Assembly (NCBI GenBank): GCA_963709775.1
Contig: CAVPXS010000001.1
Coordinates: 62,001-126,000, forward strand
Direction of reading: 5' to 3'
Source: Salinimicrobium sp963709775
GTDB taxonomy: Bacteria; Bacteroidota; Bacteroidia; Flavobacteriales; Flavobacteriaceae
Length of the DNA stretch: 64,000 nt
In this document: positions 34,287 through 44,551 of the stretch, one piece after another
How positions within the stretch are numbered: the first letter of the stretch is position 1
Layout of the letters: every line of letters begins with the position of its first letter
The notes under the pieces: generated by a model
The model's input: the letters and a program-made list of their open reading frames with translations, nothing else
Told to the model about the DNA's origin: nothing
Database searches by the model: none
Made by a program: the position numbers and the translations under genes

Positions 34287-35366
34287 ATGTTTCTCAAAAC
34301 CCTTTCTTTACTCAACTATAAGAATTTTGACTCGGCCAATTTTGATTTTGACCCCAAGATCAATTGTATAGTAGGAAATAACGGAATGGGAAAAACGAAT
34401 GTTTTAGACAGCATTTATCACCTTTCCTTCGGAAAAAGTTACTTCAACCCAATTACCAGCCAAAATATAAAACACGACGCCGATTTTTTTGTTGTAGATG
34501 GCATTTTTGAGAAGCAGGAGAGAGAAGAACAAATCATTGTAAGCGCAAAACGCGGACAAAAGAAAGTTATAAAACGGAATAACAAACCTTACGAGAGATT
34601 CAGCGAACATATTGGTTTTATTCCTACAGTTATAATTTCCCCGGCAGATCGCGACCTTATAATTGAAGGTAGTGAAACCCGGCGCAAATTTCTCGACGGT
34701 GTTATTTCTCAAAGCGACAATAAATATCTTAATAACCTCATTGACTACGGAAAGATCCTCGCCCAGCGTAATTCCCTGCTGAAGTATTTTGCAGCCAACA
34801 ACAGCTTTGACCGCGACACACTTTCAGTTTATGATATGCAATTGGAGGAACTGGGAAATAACCTGCACAAAAAACGAAAGGCTTTCCTTGAAATCTTTAT
34901 TCCAATATTTCAGAAGCGATATGCGGTTATTAGCAATGGCCGGGAGGAAGTAACCATCAGCTATAAAAGTCAGCTGGATGATGGGGATTTTAAAAATCAG
35001 CTTGAACAGAATCTTCAGAAGGACATGGCCCTGCAATATACCGGGGTGGGCACCCATAAGGATGATCTCATTTTTGAAATTGAGGGCCATCCTATCAAAA
35101 AATTTGGTTCCCAGGGACAGCAAAAGTCTTTTCTCATCGCTCTTAAACTTGCACAGTTTGATTTTATAAAAGAATTAAGCAGAGTCTCCCCTATCCTGCT
35201 AATGGACGACATATTTGACAAGCTTGATGAGAACCGTGTAGCTCATATTGTAGACCTGGTTGCTACAGATGAGCTAGGACAGATCTTCATTAGCGACACC
35301 CACGACGACCGTACCGAAAAAGTTGTAAAAGGAACCGGACAAACCTATAAAATGTTTAACCTGTGA
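34287..35366 (+). CDS. recF: DNA replication and repair protein RecF
   Basis: RecF is the SMC-like ATPase that loads RecA at gaps with RecO and RecR. The 359-residue protein has Walker A GNNGMGKT (30-37), the signature region KKFGSQGQQKSFLIALKLAQ and Walker B ILLMDDIFDKLDENR. It is followed by an overlapping lipoprotein gene (GTGA) and a DUF721 gene, the usual flavobacterial recF neighbourhood. Confidence 0.95.
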   Translation: MFLKTLSLLNYKNFDSANFDFDPKINCIVGNNGMGKTNVLDSIYHLSFGKSYFNPITSQNIKHDADFFVVDGIFEKQEREEQIIVSAKRGQKKVIKRNNKPYERFSEHIGFIPTVIISPADRDLIIEGSETRRKFLDGVISQSDNKYLNNLIDYGKILAQRNSLLKYFAANNSFDRDTLSVYDMQLEELGNNLHKKRKAFLEIFIPIFQKRYAVISNGREEVTISYKSQLDDGDFKNQLEQNLQKDMALQYTGVGTHKDDLIFEIEGHPIKKFGSQGQQKSFLIALKLAQFDFIKELSRVSPILLMDDIFDKLDENRVAHIVDLVATDELGQIFISDTHDDRTEKVVKGTGQTYKMFNL

Positions 35367-35795
35367 AAAAGGCCATTTTCATTCTCTTTTTAGGGATCAC
35401 CTTAATATCATGTAGCAATTCCCCTCAGGAAAAGATCGACAACCTCAATGGATATTGGGAAATCACAAAGGCAGAACTGCCTGAAGGAATCACAAAAGAG
35501 TTCAAATATTCCGAAATAGTAGATTATATAAAGGTAGACAGTACTTCAGGCTTCAGAAAAAAAGTACGTCCACAAATTGATGGCGGATTTATTACTTCAA
35601 ATGATGAAGAAATCTTTCGAGGTAAAGCTTGAAAATGACAGTATTAATTTGTACTATTCTACTCCCTACGCAAACTGGAAGGAAACCCTACTTACTTCCG
35701 AAGAAAACAAACTGGTGGTTCTAAATCCCGATGGGATCATCTACACTTACAAACGATTTACCCCCTACTCCGGAAATTATGGCAAAGAGAATTAA
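35363..35795 (+). pseudogene. Lipocalin-like lipoprotein, one frameshift
   Basis: The first frame starts with GTG at 35363 (overlapping the recF stop) and gives a lipoprotein signal (LISC, followed by SNSPQ) and LNGYWEITKAELPEG, the opening strand of a lipocalin-like fold. It stops at 35632. A +1 frame continues with FEVKLENDSINLYYSTPYANWKE to the stop at 35795. The junction is one extra base around 35600-35618 (GAAGAAATCTTTCG). The complete protein would have about 143 residues. Function unknown; it is a regular resident between recF and DUF721. Confidence 0.7.
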
Positions 35796-36075
35796 CGATC
35801 ATATTAGCATAAGTGAAGCTCTACAGGAATTTGTAAGCGACAACAAACTGCAAAAAGGCCTGGATAAGGTGCACGTACGGGAGGTTTGGAACAGCCAGAT
35901 GGGTCCTGCCATCGAAAAATACACCACCTCGATCAAATTAGATCGCGACACCCTTCATGTACAGCTTAGTTCTTCTGTGCTTCGCGAAGAGTTGAGCTAC
36001 GGAAAAGAAAAGATCGTAAAAATGCTCAACGAAGAGCTGGGAAAGGAGCTTATCAAAAAGCTTATCCTGCGATAG
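35779..36075 (+). CDS. DUF721/DciA-like protein
   Basis: This 98-residue protein belongs to DUF721, related to DciA, which loads the replicative helicase in most bacteria lacking DnaC. The KH-like core VREVWNSQMGPAIEKYTTSIKLDRDTLHVQLSSSVLREEL is clear. The start is ATG 35779 (MAKRINDH), overlapping the preceding frame by 17 bp. The location two genes after recF fits a replication role. Confidence 0.85.
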   Translation: MAKRINDHISISEALQEFVSDNKLQKGLDKVHVREVWNSQMGPAIEKYTTSIKLDRDTLHVQLSSSVLREELSYGKEKIVKMLNEELGKELIKKLILR

Positions 36076-36081
36076 AAATTC

Positions 36082-36103
36082 AAGGTTTAAGGTTTAAGGT
36101 TTT
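36082..36103 (+). repeat. Heptamer microsatellite, AAGGTTT x3
   Basis: Three AAGGTTT units lie 6 bp after the DUF721 stop, the same unit as at 16890-16917. The rest of the gap to 36316 shows no gene. Confidence 0.85.
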
Positions 36104-36316
36104 AAGCTGAATTCCGGTTACGTCATTCCGCTGAAGGAGGAATCTCTTTTTTATGACATAATTTGAACTTCCCCTCTTAATTCTCGGAAAGTGTCTCTGT
36201 AATTTCAATTGCTCCTGCCTTCTATCCACTGCCTTTGGTAAATAAAAGAAGTTCTCTTTTACTTTCCAAAAAGGCTATTTTTCAGTAACTTATTAGGTCA
36301 CTATTAGATAAGGGAA

Positions 36317-36961
36317 ATGGCTACCAAACAAGACATGATAGAGCATCAATTGAAAGGCCGCGGCATTTCAGACCCCAAGGTGCTCCAGGCGATGAAAGAA
36401 GTTGATCGCTCCCTTTTTGTGCCCGAAGATCAACAGGATAACATCTATGAAGACCGGCCGCTTCCTATAGGAAAAGATCAAACCATAAGTCAGCCGTACA
36501 TTGTAGCTTATATGGCCGAACAATTACAGTTGAAAAAAGATGAAAAAGTATTGGAAGTCGGTACCGGTTGTGGCTACAATGCCGCTGTGATCTCCAGGCT
36601 CACAAATCATGTTTATAGTGTTGAGATCATTGAATGGCTGGCAGATCTGGCCAAAGAAAATCTGGCAAAGACAAACTATGACAATATCACTACAAAACAC
36701 GGTGACGGGTACTCGGGTTGGGAAGAAGTCGCTCCTTTTGATGCTATTTTTTTGACGGCCGCGCCACCGACCATCCCCAAACCTTTAAAAGAGCAATTAA
36801 AAGTTGGTGGGCGTCTTTTAGCTCCCGTGGGACGGCTAAACCAGAAATTGGTCATGCTGTACAAGACCGGGGAAGACACCTTTGAGGAGAAAAATTTGCT
36901 ACCCGTACGTTTTGTCCCCATGACAGGAAAAGTGGATAAAGGTGGAACTTACGGGAAATAA
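36317..36961 (+). CDS. pcm: Protein-L-isoaspartate O-methyltransferase
   Basis: Pcm methylates isoaspartyl residues with SAM to start repair of aged proteins. The 214-residue protein has DQTISQPY (54-61) and the SAM loop LEVGTGCGYNAAV (from 79), then DAIFLTAAPP and LKVGGRLLAPVG. Length is typical. It is monocistronic and shares a bidirectional terminator with ndk. Confidence 0.95.
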   Translation: MATKQDMIEHQLKGRGISDPKVLQAMKEVDRSLFVPEDQQDNIYEDRPLPIGKDQTISQPYIVAYMAEQLQLKKDEKVLEVGTGCGYNAAVISRLTNHVYSVEIIEWLADLAKENLAKTNYDNITTKHGDGYSGWEEVAPFDAIFLTAAPPTIPKPLKEQLKVGGRLLAPVGRLNQKLVMLYKTGEDTFEEKNLLPVRFVPMTGKVDKGGTYGK

Positions 36962-36987
36962 AAAAACCACCCAAAAAGGTGGTTTTT
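36962..36987. terminator. Bidirectional terminator between pcm and ndk
   Basis: AAAAACCACC (36962-36971) pairs with GGTGGTTTTT (36978-36987) over a 6 nt loop, directly after the pcm stop and 23 bp from the ndk stop. Confidence 0.9.
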
Positions 36988-37009
36988 CAATATAATTTCT
37001 AAAAAGGTC

Positions 37010-37429
37010 TTAGAACATTTCCCTTCCGGCAAAATGGAAAGCACCTTCTAATTGTGCATTTTCATCGCTATCACTTCCATGAACGGCGTTTTCACCTACA
37101 GAAGCAGCATATTTTTTTCTAATGGTGCCTTCGGCAGCATCTTCAGGATTTGTAGCCCCAATAAGAGTTCTAAAATCTTCAACAGCGTTCTCTTTTTCAA
37201 GAATAGCGGCAACAATTGGCCCGCGGCTCATAAATTCAACCAATTCCCCGTAAAATGGACGCTCACTGTGCACTTCGTAGAATTTTTCGGCATCGCGACT
37301 GGTCATTTGCGTTAGCTTCATCGCAACAATTCTAAATCCTGAAGCAGTGATCTGCTCTAAAATAGCTCCAATGTGTCCTTTTTCAACTGCATCGGGCTTA
37401 ATCATGGTGAAAGTTCTATTTCCTGCCAT
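37010..37429 (-). CDS. ndk: Nucleoside-diphosphate kinase
   Basis: Ndk balances NTP pools through a phosphohistidine. The 139-residue protein has FTMIKPDAV at the start, the ATP-binding central strands and the active site NAVHGSDS with His117. Length is normal. Confidence 0.96.
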   Translation of the reverse strand: MAGNRTFTMIKPDAVEKGHIGAILEQITASGFRIVAMKLTQMTSRDAEKFYEVHSERPFYGELVEFMSRGPIVAAILEKENAVEDFRTLIGATNPEDAAEGTIRKKYAASVGENAVHGSDSDENAQLEGAFHFAGREMF

Positions 37430-37581
37430 TTGTTCAATTTTTTAATTCGGGTGCAAAAATAGTCAAAACAATGCCATTTACAAGGCGCTTAGGCTTTTAT
37501 TGAATAAAGCTCTTAAAAATGTCATTTTTGGAATCCGTTCAAACTTTTCGAATCTTCAAATATTCGGTATCTTCGCCCTCT

Positions 37582-38597
37582 ATGACAAATAAAGATATTT
37601 CACGGGTAAAGGAGTTGCTAGAGGGGAACAAAAAGATAGTTATTGTCCCTCACAAAGGCCCGATGGTGATGCTATGGGCTCTACCCTGGCACTTAAGATC
37701 CTGCTTGAGCACCTGGACCACCATGTTCAACTTATAGCACCTAATGATTATCCAAATTTTCTGAAATGGATGCCTTACCAGGATGAGGTCCTAATCTATG
37801 ACAGGGATCCTAAAAAATGTGATGATTATATTGCTGAAGCAGATGTTATCTTCACCCTTGATTTCAACCACCTTTCACGGGCAGGAGAAATGTATAAGCC
37901 GCTCAAGGAAGCAAAGGCTGCTTTTATCATGATAGATCATCACCAGCAACCCGATGATTATGCCGAAGTTACCTATAGTGATGTTAGCATGTGCTCCACC
38001 TGCCAAATGGTGTACCACTTCATTGAGAATATAGGTTTAGACGAAAAGATCACTCCGCAGATCGCCACATGTCTCTACACCGGGATCATGACCGATACCG
38101 GATCCTTTAGATACCGCTCTACCACCAGCCTCACTCACCGCGTGATCGCCGATCTCATTGAAAAAGGTGCAGACAATACTTCCATTCACGAAAATATTTT
38201 TGACACAAGTTCTTACGGGCAATTGCAGTTATTGGGTTGTGCCTTACAAAACCTCAAAGTAGTTGAAGGTTTGAGAACCGCATATATTACCCTCTCACAG
38301 GAGGAACTGGACAGGCATAACTTCAAAAAAGGAGATACCGAAGGCTTTGTAAACTACGGGCTTTCTTTGGAAGGGATCATCTTTGCCGCAATCTTTATAG
38401 AAAATGAGGCCGAAAAGATCGTCAAGATCTCTCTTCGTTCAAAAGGTACATTTTCAGTCAATGATTTTGCCAGGCGTTATTTCGATGGTGGCGGTCATAT
38501 CAATGCCGCGGGAGGGAAAAGCGATCTCTCTCTGCAAGAGACAGTTGATAAATTTATTAGTATCTTGCCCACCTATAAAAAGAACCTGGCTCTATGA
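37582..38597 (+). pseudogene. nrnA: DHH-family phosphoesterase NrnA, one frameshift
   Basis: NrnA degrades short oligoribonucleotides and pAp. The start at 37582 gives MTNKDISRVKELL and KIVIVPHKGP. At 37658-37661 one base is missing from a C-run, so GPDGDAMGS becomes out of frame. The rest continues from STLALKILLEHL with FIMIDHHQQPDDYA and the DHHA1 domain ending FDGGGHINAAGG. The complete protein would have about 339 residues. The deletion hits the first metal-binding motif, so a real mutation would abolish activity. The downstream gldI overlap (ATGA) is intact. Confidence 0.85.
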
Positions 38598-39157
38598 AAG
38601 TGAAATTTTTAATGTTGTTGGCAGGCCTGCTGCTATTTTCCTGTAAATCGCCTGAAGCCAGAAGGCCGGTAACCCAAAAATCGGGTTCCTATATAAATGA
38701 AGCTGTAGAACGCAATCGCAAGATCGTAGCCGAAGAGGAATCCCGTATTCAAAAGATCATTGAGAAAGATTCCACAAGGGAATATTTATCCTCACCTAAT
38801 GGCTTCTGGTACTACTACAACACAAAAGATACTATCTCAACCAGGACTCCCCAGTTTGGTGAGGTGGTAGAATTCGACTACAACCTTAAGACCCTTGACG
38901 GTCAGAATATCTATAGTGATGAAGAGATCACTCCCCGTACTTATACCATTGACAAAGAACAGCTTTTTAGCGGACTGCGACAGGGGCTTAAACTCATGAA
39001 AGAAGGAGAAACAGTTACCTTCCTCTTCCCTTCTCACAAAGCCTTTGGGTATTACGGCGACAAGAACAGAATAGGAAAAGATGTGCCGGTGATCTCCACC
39101 GTGACCCTTATCGATATTTCAGAAGAACCTGAAACCAACCAGATTAATAACAACTAA
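38594..39157 (+). CDS. gldI: GldI, gliding-associated FKBP-type prolyl isomerase lipoprotein
   Basis: GldI is a lipoprotein peptidyl-prolyl isomerase needed for gliding motility and T9SS function in flavobacteria. The 187-residue protein has a lipobox (LLFSC, Cys17), an N-terminal helical linker and one FKBP domain (about 80-175) with EFDYNLKTLDGQ, LFSGLRQGLKLMKEGE and FPSHKAFGYYGD. It overlaps nrnA by 4 bp and precedes another prolyl isomerase by 15 bp, forming an envelope protein-folding pair. Confidence 0.9.
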   Translation: MKVKFLMLLAGLLLFSCKSPEARRPVTQKSGSYINEAVERNRKIVAEEESRIQKIIEKDSTREYLSSPNGFWYYYNTKDTISTRTPQFGEVVEFDYNLKTLDGQNIYSDEEITPRTYTIDKEQLFSGLRQGLKLMKEGETVTFLFPSHKAFGYYGDKNRIGKDVPVISTVTLIDISEEPETNQINNN

Positions 39158-39172
39158 ATCAATAATTCAGAA

Positions 39173-40294
39173 ATGAAAAAAATCAGTTTTTTGCTTTTTT
39201 GCAGTGTCCTATTTGCCTTTACTTCCTGCAATGAAGAATACCCCGAACTTGAAGACGGTATGTATGCCGAGTTTAAAACTAACAAAGGACCTTTTGTAGC
39301 AGAACTTTATTATGAAGCAACGCCAATGACCGTTGCCAGTTTTGTTTCCCTTGCCGAAGGAGAAAGCACCATGGCCGATGAGCAGTACCGTGAGAAACCA
39401 TTTTATGATGGGCTTGTGTTTCACCGCGTAATTGGTGATTTCATGATCCAGGGAGGTGATCCCGAGGGAACCGGAACCGGTGGCCCCGGGTACAAATTTC
39501 CAAACGAGATCGTAGATACTTTAACTCATAATTCCGCAGGAATACTTTCCATGGCTAACTCGGGACCAAATTCAAACGGAAGCCAGTTTTTTATCACCCT
39601 TAAAGAAACTCCCTGGTTAAATGGACTTCACACCGTTTTTGGTGAGGTAGTAAAAGGTCAGGATGTAATTGATGCCATTGGGAAACTCGAAACAGGACCT
39701 AACGATCGTCCTTTGGAAGATGTGGTAATGCAGGAAGTGAAAATCATTCGCAAAGGAAATGGGGCTAAAAACTTCAATGCTTCAGAAGTTCTTTCTGAAG
39801 AACTACAGGTATTCCAAGCCGAAGCCGAGGCCAAGAACAAGGAGATGGAAGAGAAGCGTGCTGCTAACCTTCAGCATTATGAAGAGTTAAAGGCGGAGGC
39901 AAAAGAGCTTGAAAGTGGTCTTAAGTATACCATTCTTGAAGAAGGAGAAGGTCCTCAACCACAACAGGGAGACACTGTTCGCGTAAATTATAAAGGCTAT
40001 TTAAGCTCGGGTGATCTTTTTGACACCAATATCGCTGAAGTAGCCGAAGAAGCGGGAACGCTTAATGAAAGAAGGCAGCAAATGGGAGGTTATGCTCCTA
40101 TGCCTATGCTATACAGCAAAGATGCACCTATGATTCCCGGTTTTAAAGAAGGAGTTCAGCAAATGCAGGTAGGAGACAAAGCAGTTTTATTCATTCCTTC
40201 TCATTTAGGATATGGAGACCGCGGTGCTCCCCCGGTAATCCCACCATCTGCCGACTTAATTTTTGAAGTTGAGCTGGTAGATATCAAGGAATAA
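39173..40294 (+). CDS. Cyclophilin-FKBP fusion prolyl isomerase, lipoprotein
   Basis: This 373-residue lipoprotein (TSC, Cys19) joins two prolyl isomerase families. Residues about 30-200 form a cyclophilin with FHRVIGDFMIQGGDP, the MANSGPNSNGSQFFIT active block and TPWLNGLHTVFGEVV. A helical linker (about 205-255) leads to an FKBP domain with DTVRVNYKGYLSSGDLFD and GFKEGVQQMQVGDKA. Such double isomerases are typical of Bacteroidota envelopes. It is co-transcribed with gldI and closed by a strong terminator. Confidence 0.9.
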   Translation: MKKISFLLFCSVLFAFTSCNEEYPELEDGMYAEFKTNKGPFVAELYYEATPMTVASFVSLAEGESTMADEQYREKPFYDGLVFHRVIGDFMIQGGDPEGTGTGGPGYKFPNEIVDTLTHNSAGILSMANSGPNSNGSQFFITLKETPWLNGLHTVFGEVVKGQDVIDAIGKLETGPNDRPLEDVVMQEVKIIRKGNGAKNFNASEVLSEELQVFQAEAEAKNKEMEEKRAANLQHYEELKAEAKELESGLKYTILEEGEGPQPQQGDTVRVNYKGYLSSGDLFDTNIAEVAEEAGTLNERRQQMGGYAPMPMLYSKDAPMIPGFKEGVQQMQVGDKAVLFIPSHLGYGDRGAPPVIPPSADLIFEVELVDIKE

Positions 40295-40317
40295 ATAAAT
40301 CCAGGATTTATAAATTG

Positions 40318-40342
40318 CCCCGCTTTGCAGCGGGGTTTTTTT
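40318..40342 (+). terminator. Terminator of the nrnA-gldI-isomerase operon
   Basis: CCCCGC (40318-40323), loop TTTGCA, GCGGGG (40330-40335) and seven T lie 24 bp after the stop. Confidence 0.92.
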
Positions 40343-40479
40343 GTTTTAAATTTTAACACCTGTCCAAAAGGCAATTAAATCGACCAACTTCAGGATTCTT
40401 AACAGGCTGTTAATAAATACGTAAGACTGAAGCCACATAAATGTTGTTTCTTGTGTACCATTAAACAACACACTATAAA

Positions 40480-43400
40480 ATGAAGCAAAAATTACACTAT
40501 GGAGGACTACTTCTCCTTTTTCTATTCTTTAATTATTCCCTCAGCGCACAGTCGGTTTTTTTCAATGAGATCCATTATGATAATGATGGTGGGGATACGG
40601 GTGAAGCCATCGAACTTGCGGGACCTGCAGGAACAGAACTTACAGGATGGACCATTGTTCTTTACAACGGTAATGACAGTTCCCCCTACAGCACAATCAA
40701 CTTAAACGGAACCATAGCCGATCAACAAGGAGGTTTTGGAGTTGTCGCTTTTTCAGAATCAGGGATCCAGAACGGTTCCCCTGACGGATTTGCACTAGTG
40801 AATGCAGCAGGAGAAGTGATTCAATTCTTAAGCTATGAAGGAACAATAACTGCAGTCGATGGACCTGCAGCAGGAATGACCAGTACAGATATTGTGGTAG
40901 CAGAAACCGGTTCTACTCCGGTAGGTTTTTCGCTTCAGCTTGGAGGGGAAGGCACAGCATATTCTGCTTTTCAATGGCAGGAAGCTTCAGCAGCCACTTT
41001 TGGGAGTATTAATAACAACCAGGATTTTGGCGGAGAAGTCACAGATCCTGATCCCGATCCGGAGCCCGAACCTGAACCTCAGCCTGAACCTGCCAACAGC
41101 ATCGTATTCATTAATGAGCTGCATTATGACAACTACAGTACAGATGTCGAAGAAGGCGTAGAGATTGCGGGAACTGCCGGGACAGATCTTTCTGGTTACA
41201 GCCTGATCTTTTACAATGGATCTGCATCTCAGTTAAAATCTTATAAGAATACGTCACTTTCAGGAATTATTCCTGAAAAACAAAACGGCTACGGAATGAT
41301 CTTTTTTCCGGTACCGTCCATTCAAAACGGAGACCCTGATGGTGTTGCTTTAGTAGATCCTGAAGGGGAACTTATACAGTTCTTAAGCTATGGTGGCGTC
41401 TTTACCCCTACCGATGGCCCGGCCGCAGGAATCGAAAGCACAGATATTGGAGTTAATGAAAGCAGTTCAACTCCTGCAGGTTACTCTTTGCAACTTACCG
41501 GAGAAGGTTCGTACTACGAAGATTTCACCTGGGCAGCGGAAGCACAAAATACAAACGGAGAGGTCAACAATGGACAAACTTTCATTTCTCCCGAGCCGGT
41601 TCTTTTCGTAAATGAGTTACATTACGACACCTATAGCACAGATTCTGGTGAAGGTGTGGAAGTAGCCGGTACAGCAGGCCTGGATCTCTCTGCCTATAGC
41701 ATCCTATTTTACAATGGAAGCAACGGGGAAGTATATAAAACTTTGGCTCTTTCAGGATCAATACCTAATCTTCAGTCGGGTTACGGGACTATGGAATTCT
41801 CTGTTTCCGGGATACAGAATGGATCGCCTGATGGTCTCGCTCTTGTAAAAGGTGATGAAGTGCTTCAATTTCTAAGTTACGAGGGAACTATCACAGCTGC
41901 GAACGGTGCCGCTGCAGGAATGGTAAGCACTGATATCGGAGTTTCAGAAGCAGGTGTAACTGCAGGATTCTCACTCCAGCTGGGTGGTGTAGGATTTAAT
42001 TATGAAGATTTCTCCTGGCAGGAAGCGCAGGCAAATACTTTTGGAGCAGTTAACACGAACCAAACCTTTGGAACTGAAGCTGTGGAACCCGAACCGGAAC
42101 CCGAGCCAACCGAACCCGGTACCATTGCTCACGTAAGAGCTGCCGAAGTAGGTACAAAATTAGTAATAGAAGGAACGCTTACAGTAACAGACCATCATGG
42201 AAACACAGCTTATATCCAGGATGAAACCGGCGGAATAGCCATTTATGGAAATCTCGTTACAGAAGCAGGTCTTTATAATATTGGAGACAGTATTCGTGTC
42301 ACGGGAACAAGAGCGGTCTATAATGAACTTATCCAGATCTCTGATGTTGAAACAGTGGAATACCTTGGGGTAGCAAATGAACCCATTGAGCCTAAAGAGA
42401 TTACTTTGGCAGAACTGGATAATTACCGCGGGCAACTGGTAAAGATCATCGATATGACCTTTCCCGATCCCGGACAACTTTTCTTCGGAAATGCGAACTA
42501 TAATGTTTCTGATGCACAGCGGTAATGCTGAGCTAAGGATAGATTCAGATGTTGATGCCTTAGTTGGAAAGGTGCAGCCTCAGGTTTGCGCTGAAGTTAT
42601 TGGAGTAGTTGGACGTTACAACGAGATCAATCAGCTACTGCCAAGAATGCTGGAAGACCTGCCTTGTGCCGAAGAATTTGACCCTACTTACCCAGGATCT
42701 GAAATTTCTAAAGATCTAACTTTTGAAGCTGTTGCCTGGAATATTGAATGGTTTGGAGATGAGGAAAATGCTCCCTCTGCCCGCCAGGAAAACTCAGATG
42801 AAATTCAGAAAGAAGCTGTAAAAGCAGCACTTTTGAAACTTGATGCCGATGTGATCGCAGTAAATGAAATTTCAGATGAGGTTCTTTTTGCTGAAATGAT
42901 TTCAGAAATGGAAGGTTATGACTTCCTTCTTTCCGAAGCTACCTCCTATCCTGACAGCCCAGGGGGACAAAAGGTTGGATTCGTGTATAAAACTGAAACT
43001 GTAGAGGTCACCAACTCAAGACCTATGTTCACTTCTGTCCATCCTTTCTATGAGGGCGACGGATCTTTGCTACAGGACTACCCTGAATCTGCCGACAGGT
43101 TTTATGCCAGCGGAAGGCTGCCATTCCTTATGGAAGCAAATGTCACTATTAATGGTGAGACACAGGAAATGAAATTCATAGCGCTGCACGCAAGAGCAAA
43201 CAGTGGTTCCGGTTCCCAGAACAGGTATGACATGAGAAAATATGATGTTGGGGTTCTAAAAGATTCCCTTGACACCTATTATGCGAATGATCGTGTAATG
43301 ATCATGGGCGACTATAATGATGATTTGGACTTCACAGTAGCCGACGTTAGTACCACAGTAACTACTTACGACAAGTTTATCCAGGACGATGCAAACTATA

Positions 43401-44475
43401 GCTTCCCTACCCTCGCGTTGAGTGAAGCCGGTTATCGCACTTATGTAGTTGGGAACTATAATGATATGATCGACCACATCATGATCACCAACGAACTCGA
43501 TCCTAATTACATGGAAGGTTCTGCCCGGGTACATTACGAATTGTACAACAGCGATTATGCCTACACTACTTCAGACCATTTCCCGATTTCTGTAAGACTG
43601 GTGCTTTCAGAACTATCAGTGAGTGGTATAGAGACTTTGGGCGTTCTCTGTTCAGAAGAAGATACTGTAAGTGCGACAGTTTCTGCTGAAGGCGGAATCG
43701 CTCCTTACAGCTATCTGTGGAGTAATGGTCAGGAAACTAACACTGCTACCGGACTTTCTGCAGGTAATTATTCAGTAGAGATTACCGATGCACTTGGAAC
43801 TACTGTAACTTCAGAAATACTGTATCGAAGCTGCTGTACCTATCCTCATCACAATGCCTGAAGATCTACATGTTTTTTCCGGATATGAGACCACATGCAC
43901 ATCATTAAGTGCTGTTTCCATAACAGGAGGTTCAGGGGAGTTCACTTACGAATGGAGTACAGGAGAAACTTCAGAAATTATAGAAGCTTGCCCTTCAGAG
44001 ACTACAGTTTACAAGCTGTTTATTACAGATGCCAAAGGCTGTACCGCGGAAGCTACTGTCACTTTAAATGTGGAGGACGTAAGCTGCGGTAAGAAGGGGG
44101 ACAAAGTATATGCTCTGCCACAATGGTAATTCTATTTGCGTAGCTCCCCAGGCTGTACCGGCTTTACTGCGAAATGGTGCTACCCTTGGATCTTGTGAAG
44201 AACAGGAACTTGAGGTTAGTATTGAAGAAGTTGCTGCATGGCCAAACCCGGCATACAACAATTCTCAAATAAGAGTAACAGCCGGGAAATCTTTTGATGC
44301 TGTTATGGCTTTGTACAACATCAATGGGTCACCTGTTTCACAATATGAAATTGAGGTGAAGAAAGGGTCCACAGATTTTGACTTAAACCTGGAGAACCTG
44401 CCAAAAGGGATTTACCTGGTAAAGATCCTTGCCAACGGATTTGAAAGTCAGGGACTAAAATTGATTAAGAAATAA
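40480..44475 (+). pseudogene. Giant secreted multidomain nuclease with T9SS tail, three frameshifts
   Basis: Four frames, each joined by one extra base (about 42515, 43825 and 44105), rebuild a protein of about 1330 residues. Order: signal peptide (SLSA-Q); three lamin-tail-like repeats of about 180 residues, each opening FxNExHYD and containing IQNG(S/D)PDG(F/V/L)ALV; a D-P/E-P linker after the first; an OB-fold (TIAHVRAAEVGTKLVIEGTL); an endonuclease/exonuclease/phosphatase domain with AWNIEWFG, MIMGDYND and TSDHFPISVRL; an SprB-like repeat; a PKD/Ig-like unit; and a C-terminal T9SS type A sorting domain ending LKLIKK. It resembles extracellular nucleases of marine flavobacteria that feed on DNA. 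Catalytic residues are all present. Confidence 0.85.
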
Positions 44476-44495
44476 GCTCAAATATATTTCACAAA

Positions 44496-44532
44496 AAAAC
44501 CTCCCAAAAATGATATTTTTGGGAGGTTTTTT
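44496..44532. terminator. Bidirectional terminator between nuclease and pepD
   Basis: A 15 bp perfect stem (44496-44510 with 44516-44530), with CCTCCCAAAAA as core and a T-run on each strand, lies 21 bp after the nuclease stop and 20 bp from the pepD stop. Confidence 0.92.
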
Positions 44533-44551
44533 CATTTAGAGCTTCCGGTAA

